From Sporosarcina ureae (GTDB lineage: Bacteria; Bacillota; Bacilli; Bacillales_A; Planococcaceae): DNA of 64,000 nt. The stretch spans positions 644,134-708,133 of the forward strand of contig NZ_CP015109.1 in assembly GCF_002082015.1 (NCBI RefSeq). Reading direction: 5' to 3'. Both the position numbers and the translations under genes were made by a program. A model generated the notes under the pieces. The model had not been told where the DNA came from, ran no database searches, and saw nothing but the letters and a program-made list of their open reading frames with translations. This document shows positions 58,609 to 64,000 of the stretch, in pieces; position 1 is the first letter of the stretch, and every line of letters starts with the position of its first letter.

Positions 58609-59364
58609 TCACGCCCGAATTCCCCATTTTCTTTCTACACTGCGTTCCAAACGTAAGAATAATACATTATCCATAATCGTACCGATTACACCGATGATGA
58701 TCATGACCGAAATTACTAAATCCATTTGACCAAGTGCGCGTCCTGATTCTAGTAGTTGACCGAGACCGACGCTTGCACCTAGTAGTTCACCTGCCATGAG
58801 GGCACGCCAGGAAAAAGCCCAAGCGATACGTAAACCAGAGATTAATTGTGGCACAGATGCTGGCAAAATCACCGTCCGCAAAAAGTGAAATCCGCTAGAT
58901 CCTAATGATTTGGCGACGCGCTGGTATAATACCGGTACGTTTTTAAATCCACTAGTTGCATTGACAATCATCGTCCATGTAGCCCCTAATGTAACGATAA
59001 ATAAAATAGCAAAATCATTGAGACCAAACCAGATGATCGCCAGTGGAAACCAGACGATACTTGGAATGGACTGTAAAGCTACTACAAGAAAACCAAGTGT
59101 GTCTTCCACTATTTTGTAACGCCAAATTAAATAACCAAGCACTAGTCCAAGTATAGAAGCAATCGTGAATCCAATTAATAATCTGCTAAGACTAGCACCG
59201 ATGGCAATGAGGATTTGACCGGAGATGAGGCCAGAAATCAAGGTCGACATGACTTGTGTGAAACTCGGAAACATGAAATCAGGTAAATCTGATAGTCTAG
59301 ATGTGACTTCCCATATCGCCACTAGTATCCCGAGAAACACTATTCGTCTTAAAGCTGTAGTCAT
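58609..59364 (-). CDS. ssuC: ABC transporter permease (SsuC-like)
   Basis: The 251-residue inner-membrane protein has six membrane segments and the binding-protein-dependent transport EAA loop around A-W-A-F-S-W-R-A-L-M-A-G-E-L-L-G near 190. The ATG at 59362-59364 has AGGAG 7 nt upstream. The start lies inside the end of ssuB, an overlap of 68 nt in a different frame, which is unusually large and implies tight coupling. Confidence 0.88.
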   Translation of the reverse strand: MTTALRRIVFLGILVAIWEVTSRLSDLPDFMFPSFTQVMSTLISGLISGQILIAIGASLSRLLIGFTIASILGLVLGYLIWRYKIVEDTLGFLVVALQSIPSIVWFPLAIIWFGLNDFAILFIVTLGATWTMIVNATSGFKNVPVLYQRVAKSLGSSGFHFLRTVILPASVPQLISGLRIAWAFSWRALMAGELLGASVGLGQLLESGRALGQMDLVISVMIIIGVIGTIMDNVLFLRLERSVERKWGIRA

Positions 59365-60139
59365 CACCCATCTCCTCCTTCAACACTTTCTCTATTTCTT
59401 CTTGGAGCTCAGCTAAAATCTGCTTTTCAAGCTGCAACGTCACATCACTCGGCATGACACCATCCTTCGTATCATTTGATTTGAATGTCGCTTTAATTTT
59501 CCCCGGTCGTGTCGCAAATACGACAATCTTTTGCGAAAGTAATACGGCTTCCCGAATATTATGTGTTATGAAAAGAACCGTCACTTTCGTTTTTCTCCAA
59601 ATATCCAATAATTCTTTATGAAGCACCATGCGTGTTTGCTCATCCAACGCGGCGAATGGTTCATCCATTAACAGGATATCTGGCTCCATCACAAGCGCAC
59701 GTGCGATCGATACGCGCTGCTTCATTCCTCCAGATAATTCATGTGGATAGGAATGGATGTAATTCCCTAAGTGCACCATTTTTAGCATCTCCATAGCTTT
59801 TTGTTCCGCTTCTGCCTTCGACATCTTCTTTAGAAGTAAACCGTATGTAACGTTATCGAGCACTGTCAGCCAAGGAAACAACCCCGCTTCTTGGAAAACG
59901 ACTACTCGGTCAGACCCGGAACCCCTTACTTCTTTTCCATTAATACGGATTTTCCCTTGTTCCGCTTTTTCCAGCCCGGCTATCAAATACAACATAGTGG
60001 ACTTACCGCAACCAGACGGACCTACAATGGAAACAAACTGTCCTTTTTCTATTTCAAGGTTGATATGATCTAGTACTTTGACCATTCCCTTTTCCTTGTG
60101 GGGAAAGCTTTTTTCAATGCCTTCAATTTCCAAATACAT
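59297..60139 (-). CDS. ssuB: ABC transporter ATP-binding protein (SsuB-like)
   Basis: The 280-residue ATPase has Walker A G-P-S-G-C-G-K-S-T near 40, Q-loop V-V-F-Q-E-A-G near 80, signature L-S-G-G-M-K-Q-R near 135 and Walker B L-L-M-D-E-P-F near 157. It powers the SsuC permease. The C-terminal 30 residues after the conserved domain overlap ssuC and look like poorly conserved sequence forced by the overlap. It is the first gene of ssuBCA, with GGGGG as ribosome binding site and a promoter about 80 nt upstream. Confidence 0.92.
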   Translation of the reverse strand: MYLEIEGIEKSFPHKEKGMVKVLDHINLEIEKGQFVSIVGPSGCGKSTMLYLIAGLEKAEQGKIRINGKEVRGSGSDRVVVFQEAGLFPWLTVLDNVTYGLLLKKMSKAEAEQKAMEMLKMVHLGNYIHSYPHELSGGMKQRVSIARALVMEPDILLMDEPFAALDEQTRMVLHKELLDIWRKTKVTVLFITHNIREAVLLSQKIVVFATRPGKIKATFKSNDTKDGVMPSDVTLQLEKQILAELQEEIEKVLKEEMGDDYSFKTNSVSRDTSGDMGSHI

Positions 60140-60218
60140 GTTAATTCCCCCTTGTAAATATTTTTCGTTACATTACATTTTTTAATTCCTACTAACTTTA
60201 TATGTTTTGTCTATATAT

Positions 60219-60246
60219 AATCTACCATTTACATAGGTTTTGTCAA
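60219..60246 (-). promoter_or_regulatory. Candidate promoter of ssuBCA
   Basis: On the minus strand a perfect TTGACA (60241-60246) is followed after 16 bp by TAGATT (60219-60224). The leader of about 70 nt is AT-rich with no riboswitch features seen. Confidence 0.55.
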
Positions 60247-60342
60247 TAGAATTTCTGATTATTTTTTCAATCAATTTAAACAACTTGAATGAACGCTACA
60301 GGCAAAGGTTTTCCCTCACTTTTTATTCTACTGGCATACGTT

Positions 60343-60376
60343 AAAAAACCTCTTCCCAATGCGGAAAGAGGTTTTT
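60343..60376 (-). terminator. cysK terminator
   Basis: AAAAACCTCTTTCC and GG-AAGAGGTTTTTT pair around a short loop with T-tracts, 12 nt after the cysK stop. Confidence 0.85.
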
Positions 60377-60387
60377 GCTAGTAGACT

Positions 60388-61314
60388 TTATTGAAATAAA
60401 TCACTTGATAAATATCTTTCACCAGAATCAGGTGCAATACAAACGACTGTATCTTCGGGTGTTAAACGTTTAGCGACCTGTAATGCCGCATATAAAGATG
60501 CACCGCCTGATGGCCCAAGCAACACACCTTCTTGTCTTGCGAACTGTCTAACCGTGTTGTATGCATCGTCATCTTCAATACGGAAAATTTCGTCGTAGAC
60601 ATCTGTATTTAATACAGGAGGGATAAAGCCAGGACTTGTACCAACCAATTTATGTTTTCCTGGTTTGCCACCCGATAATACCGGTGACCCAGCAGGCTCC
60701 ACCACGTGAACTGTAATGGCCGGATCATGTTCCTTTAATGATTCGCCTGTCCCTGTTACCGTACCACCCGTACCTGAAGTACAAACAAAAGCAGTTAATG
60801 TACGATCGAGTGACTGAATGGCTTCTATAATTTCTACAGCTGTTGTATGGCGGTGACTATTAGGGTTCGCTTCATTTTCAAACTGCATCGGAATAAAACT
60901 ATTGTCGATGGACTCTGAGATTTCATTCGCTTTGGCGATTGCACCTGGCATACGTTCTGAGCTAGGTGTCAATACAACCTTTGCTCCATACGCTTTCATC
61001 AAGTTAATCCGTTCAATCGTAGAGTTATCTGGCATGACAAAAATGGCTGGGTATCCTTTTGCCGCAGCATTCATCGCCAATCCAATTCCCGTGTTACCTG
61101 ACGTCGGCTCAATAATCGTGGCGCCCGGTTTCAGTGCGCCAGTTTCCTCGGCTTCTACAAGCATTTGATACGCCGCGCGATCTTTCACACTGCGGCTTGG
61201 GTTAAAGTATTCCAATTTCACATAGACCTCGGCACCAGTATCTTCACCGAGTGTTCGTACTTTTACTAGCGGAGTATCACCGATCAATTCCGCCATATTA
61301 TTGACTACTTTCAT
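60388..61314 (-). CDS. cysK: Cysteine synthase (O-acetylserine sulfhydrylase)
   Basis: CysK makes cysteine from O-acetylserine and sulfide. The 308-residue PLP enzyme shows the PLP lysine in P-S-R-S-V-K-D-R near 40, the phosphate/substrate loop T-S-G-N-T-G near 70, the G-T-G-G-T-V-T-G-T-G loop near 175 and P-S-G-G near 262. The ATG at 61312-61314 is favoured, with AGTAGGTG upstream. It is preceded by the MFS gene (42 nt) on the same strand and lies next to the divergently spaced ssu unit, consistent with sulfur assimilation. Confidence 0.94.
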   Translation of the reverse strand: MKVVNNMAELIGDTPLVKVRTLGEDTGAEVYVKLEYFNPSRSVKDRAAYQMLVEAEETGALKPGATIIEPTSGNTGIGLAMNAAAKGYPAIFVMPDNSTIERINLMKAYGAKVVLTPSSERMPGAIAKANEISESIDNSFIPMQFENEANPNSHRHTTAVEIIEAIQSLDRTLTAFVCTSGTGGTVTGTGESLKEHDPAITVHVVEPAGSPVLSGGKPGKHKLVGTSPGFIPPVLNTDVYDEIFRIEDDDAYNTVRQFARQEGVLLGPSGGASLYAALQVAKRLTPEDTVVCIAPDSGERYLSSDLFQ

Positions 61315-61356
61315 TCCACACACCTACTTTTCATGTTGATAAAATTCATGATCTGA

Positions 61357-62568
61357 TTATGAAGCTGACGTAATCTTTTGATCGCGAGGTAAAGCTAATC
61401 CTACTAGACCAATGAACGGCAAGAATGACGTGATAATCATCGTTTGATAGATACCGATCGAGTCGATGAGCGTTCCGATGGCGACTGCACCGATGGCTCC
61501 CATTCCGAACGCCAATCCTACTGTTAATCCCGCCATCGTACCAATTTTGGAAGGTACGAGTTCTTGCGCATAAATTACTGTCACGGAAAAGCTTAGCATA
61601 ATAAAGAATCCAATCGCGAGTAATAGTAAGATGATTCCCCATACCGGAGCAAACGGTAGCAATAAACTAAGCGGTAATGGCACGATAAGTGATAAGACGA
61701 TCACCTTTTTTCGTCCTATTCTGTCTGCCATCGGTCCTCCAAAAAATGTTCCGACCGCGCCCAATGCCAAGAATAAGAAAATATACAACTGCCCATGCTG
61801 AATCGTCATGCCATAGTATTCGATCAAATAGAAAATATAAAAGCTCGTAATATTCGTCACGTAGAATGAACGTGCAAATATAATAATCATTAATAAAATC
61901 AGTGCAATGGTAACTTGTCTTTTTGACAAATTTTCCATCGTCGTTAACAATACTTTCTTTCGCTTGCCTAAACGCTCTTCATCCAGCTGTTTCTTATACC
62001 AGATCGAAATACGGGTCAGTAAAGCAATGCCAGCAGCAGCTACCAATACAAAAACAGCTGCTCCTATTTGACCAAGAGGAACGAGGACGAACGCGCTAAT
62101 TAACGGGGCAAGTGCTTGTCCGGAATTACCGCCTACTTGATAGATTGACTGTGAAAGTCCACGCTTGTCCCCGGCTGCCAAAAATGACACACGCGAACCT
62201 TCAGGATGAAAGATCGCTGACCCGAATCCGAGCAACATAACGGATACAATGATCAGCCAATAGCTTGGTGCTAAGGCTAAGCCCGCCATTCCAATTAAGG
62301 AAAATGTCATACCAATCGGTAACGCAAACGGCTTGGGTTTGCGATCACTTAGAAAGCCTACAACCGGTTGAAGTAAAGACGCCACGATATTTAGCGCAAA
62401 TACAATATAACCTAATTGTTTATAACTAAATTGATATTCTTTTTCCAAAATCGGCAACATAGCTGGGATCACTGCCTGTAGCGTATCGTTAAATAAGTGA
62501 CAGACCGCAATTGCCATCATGATTGGAAATACGGGGTTCGCTACGGCAGTTTGTGATGATGTATTCAT
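61357..62568 (-). CDS. MFS transporter, fosmidomycin-resistance (Fsr) type
   Basis: The 403-residue protein has 12 membrane segments and the pattern of the Fsr group: C-H-L-F-N-D-T-L-Q-A near 23, F-H-P-E-G-S-R near 120 and Q-V-G-G-N-S-G-Q-A-L-A-P-L near 145. Such proteins export fosmidomycin and related small molecules; the natural substrate is unknown. It lies between the thioesterase (33 nt) and cysK (42 nt), so the three are probably one operon. Confidence 0.85.
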   Translation of the reverse strand: MNTSSQTAVANPVFPIMMAIAVCHLFNDTLQAVIPAMLPILEKEYQFSYKQLGYIVFALNIVASLLQPVVGFLSDRKPKPFALPIGMTFSLIGMAGLALAPSYWLIIVSVMLLGFGSAIFHPEGSRVSFLAAGDKRGLSQSIYQVGGNSGQALAPLISAFVLVPLGQIGAAVFVLVAAAGIALLTRISIWYKKQLDEERLGKRKKVLLTTMENLSKRQVTIALILLMIIIFARSFYVTNITSFYIFYLIEYYGMTIQHGQLYIFLFLALGAVGTFFGGPMADRIGRKKVIVLSLIVPLPLSLLLPFAPVWGIILLLLAIGFFIMLSFSVTVIYAQELVPSKIGTMAGLTVGLAFGMGAIGAVAIGTLIDSIGIYQTMIITSFLPFIGLVGLALPRDQKITSAS

Positions 62569-62601
62569 ACTATCTGTTCACACCTTATCTAGTTGTCTAT
62601 T

Positions 62602-63081
62602 TTACTTTGTAAATGTAGCAGGCATTACGACCCCAACCACTTCTCCAGAAGCGCATAATTCATCTTCCGCGTAAATTTCTACAGCTACTTTCCATTTCTT
62701 TGGGTGAATTTCTGTAACGTTTCCAATCGCTTTCAATACTTTTCCTTGTGGAGTTGGCTTACTGTATGTAATCTGCAAGGAAGCTGTCACAAAACGCGGA
62801 GGTATGGATCCGTCTCCTGGTTCATGACCATTCTTTCGATGTAAAGCAAGTGCACAAGATCCTGTGCCATGGCAATCCATAAATGAAGCAAGGAATCCAC
62901 CGTACACAAATCCCGGAATTGCCGTATATTTTTCAGGCGGTAATGTATACGTAACGGTTTGGTCTCCTTCCCAACCAGTACGGAAATGATTCCCTTCCTC
63001 GTTAAGCCGCCCACAACCATAACACCATGAAAAATCATCCGCGTAATTGTCTTGAATTGCATGTGTAACATATTCCTTCAA
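62602..63081 (-). CDS. Hotdog-fold thioesterase (PaaI/YiiD-like)
   Basis: The TTG at 63079-63081 is chosen because GGGAGG lies 8 nt upstream; the product has 159 residues. The hotdog core shows W-C-Y-G-C-G near 20, G-F-V-Y-G-G-F-L-A-S-F-M-D near 62, and a C-terminal strand pattern typical of acyl-CoA thioesterases. C-x-x-C at the N-terminus is common in this subgroup. The substrate is unknown. It is the first gene of the thioesterase-MFS-cysK unit. Confidence 0.8.
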   Translation of the reverse strand: MKEYVTHAIQDNYADDFSWCYGCGRLNEEGNHFRTGWEGDQTVTYTLPPEKYTAIPGFVYGGFLASFMDCHGTGSCALALHRKNGHEPGDGSIPPRFVTASLQITYSKPTPQGKVLKAIGNVTEIHPKKWKVAVEIYAEDELCASGEVVGVVMPATFTK

Positions 63082-63248
63082 AGTAATTGCCTCCCTTTCA
63101 GATGAATTCTCTCTATTATACATTCCGAAAACTGAAATATCGACCTAAAATGAAATATCTGTCATTGTGCGGACAGTTCTGTGCGTATCTTACTCACTAC
63201 ATTCATATACTAGTGAGAAACGATATTTTGCGGAAGGAGGGAATTAGT

Positions 63249-63701
63249 TTGAAAATACGTGGGGTTATATTGGCATTGCTAGTGGCTGGAGGGTTCTATG
63301 TGATGATTCAGACAATCGACGAAGCTGCCACCCATCCCTTTGAGAATTTGCAAGAACAACAACTGAATGGTCTATCCCCTTATTCATTCATTACGATCCG
63401 CCAACCAGGTCTGCACGAACAGCAAGCCGTTACGTGGAAAGTAGACCAAGTAGAAGAAGTCGACCGCTTACTTCAATTTCTCCAAGCATATGATTACGAG
63501 CGTGTGGATCCCGATACATTGCAATTGTTTGATGATCAACCACACTTTACAATCGATCTACATGATGACACTGGAAATCGTATGACCATATTAATTGAGG
63601 AAGGGGTATTAATCCACAATGACCGTCTGTATTATGAGGTTGTCAATGGACCGTTACAAGTTGAATGGCTAATGGAATTCATCCTTTCCAATAAACCGTA
63701 A
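63249..63701 (+). CDS. Hypothetical exported or membrane-anchored protein, 150 residues
   Basis: The TTG at 63249 follows AAGGAGG with 8 nt spacing; the longer frame begins upstream of the promoter. The product starts M-K-I-R-G-V-I-L-A-L-L-V-A-G-G-F, a signal anchor, then a soluble domain of mixed strands (V-D-R-L-L-Q-F-L and H-F-T-I-D-L-H-D-D-T). No family recognised. CTCACTA/TAGTGAG around 63193-63217 is an inverted repeat at its likely -10 (TATACT 63206-63211). It is divergent from the thioesterase gene. Confidence 0.7.
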   Translation: MKIRGVILALLVAGGFYVMIQTIDEAATHPFENLQEQQLNGLSPYSFITIRQPGLHEQQAVTWKVDQVEEVDRLLQFLQAYDYERVDPDTLQLFDDQPHFTIDLHDDTGNRMTILIEEGVLIHNDRLYYEVVNGPLQVEWLMEFILSNKP

Positions 63702-63703
63702 TT

Positions 63704-63733
63704 TTGTACTCTGAACATTCATTGTATTATACT
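63704..63733 (+). promoter_or_regulatory. Promoter of the oligoendopeptidase gene
   Basis: TTGTAC at 63704-63709 and TATACT at 63728-63733 are 18 bp apart. Confidence 0.6.
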
Positions 63734-63781
63734 ATTCATTAATTCGAGAACCGAATAATCGATTTGAAGGAGAGATCCACA

Positions 63782-64000
63782 TTGGTCAAAAGCTTACCGA
63801 AACGTGCACTAGTAAATGAACAAGAAACGTGGAATTTACGAACTTTATTTGAAAATGAACAAGACTACGATCGAGCAGTAAAAGATGCTGAAATCGAAGC
63901 CACTGCTTTTGAGAAAAATTATAAAGGAACGATTATAGATTCAACTTCTGCTATTCTAGCATTGGATGCCTATCGCCGTTTACAAGAGAAACTCGTCAAG
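63782..64000 (+). CDS. pepF: Oligoendopeptidase F family M3 peptidase (partial)
   Basis: The gene runs off the right edge after 73 codons. The TTG at 63782-63784 has AAGGAGAG 7 nt upstream. The visible N-terminus, with L-P-K-R then E-Q-E-T-W-N-L-R-T-L-F-E-N-E and a following helical region, matches the start of M3B oligoendopeptidases of Bacillales (usually about 600 residues). The zinc-binding H-E-x-x-H lies beyond the window. Confidence 0.75.
   Translation, partial: MVKSLPKRALVNEQETWNLRTLFENEQDYDRAVKDAEIEATAFEKNYKGTIIDSTSAILALDAYRRLQEKLVK

Overview
The window looks like a chromosome segment of a Bacillales bacterium, most likely family Planococcaceae (Sporosarcina-like). Gene content and order follow the Bacillus subtilis rpsD-tyrS-acuABC-ccpA-aroA-ytxHG-murC-ytpT-ytpRQ-ytoP-ytzB-ytnP-trmB-dat-ytzG-ytgP-ytfP-leuS-ytqAB region. 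Two aminoacyl-tRNA synthetase genes carry T-box leaders, ribosome binding sites are strong AGGAGG types, and TTG/GTG starts are frequent. No rRNA, tRNA, CRISPR array or intact insertion sequence was seen. The genus assignment is inference.

Layout. (1) 1-1100: start of a leftward PLP enzyme gene with a CcpA-type operator, then rpsD with its own promoter, long leader and terminator. (2) About 1100-8200: an AT-rich accessory island inserted between rpsD and tyrS, which are neighbours in B. subtilis. It holds a possible integrase tail, a membrane-anchored KAP-type P-loop NTPase, a frameshifted HEPN-motif gene, at least three decayed genes, small hypothetical genes, a heptad-repeat coiled-coil gene and several inverted repeats. 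This is the only part that resembles a defence or mobile-element region, and it is visibly decaying. (3) 8200-20200: tyrS with T-box, a class A penicillin-binding protein, acuABC, ccpA, bifunctional aroA and an FtsA-like ATPase with a long C-terminal extension. (4) 20200-30100: ytxGH with a candidate SigB promoter, murC, the DNA translocase sftA, ytpR, ytpQ, a lipoprotein, a DUF84 NTPase and an M42 aminopeptidase. (5) 30200-43750: ytzB-like gene, ytnP, trmB, a NERD-like gene, dat, a small DeoR-type HTH gene, ytzG, ytgP, ytfP, a striking 21-bp minisatellite, leuS with T-box, and the ytqA-ytqB tRNA-modification pair. (6) 43760-52140: an SDR preceded by a small membrane peptide, a DEDDh exonuclease, a cNMP/CBS/DUF294 protein, the DUF485-actP acetate uptake pair behind a perfect cre site, a GntR regulator, and brnQ broken by one in-frame TGA. 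(7) 52400-64000: sbcDC, a sirtuin, the ssuBCA-like transporter, thioesterase-MFS-cysK, a small exported protein and the start of an oligoendopeptidase F gene.

Functional threads. Acetate and carbon control recurs: acuABC sets acetyl-CoA synthetase acetylation, ccpA is adjacent, a sirtuin lies further along, and actP and the first gene have CcpA-type sites. Translation is represented by rpsD, tyrS, leuS, trmB, ytzG and ytqAB. Envelope and division are represented by the PBP, murC, ytgP, sftA and the FtsA-like protein. Sulfur assimilation is represented by ssuBCA and cysK. Starts were moved inward from the longest reading frame wherever a clear ribosome binding site or a promoter/leader required it.
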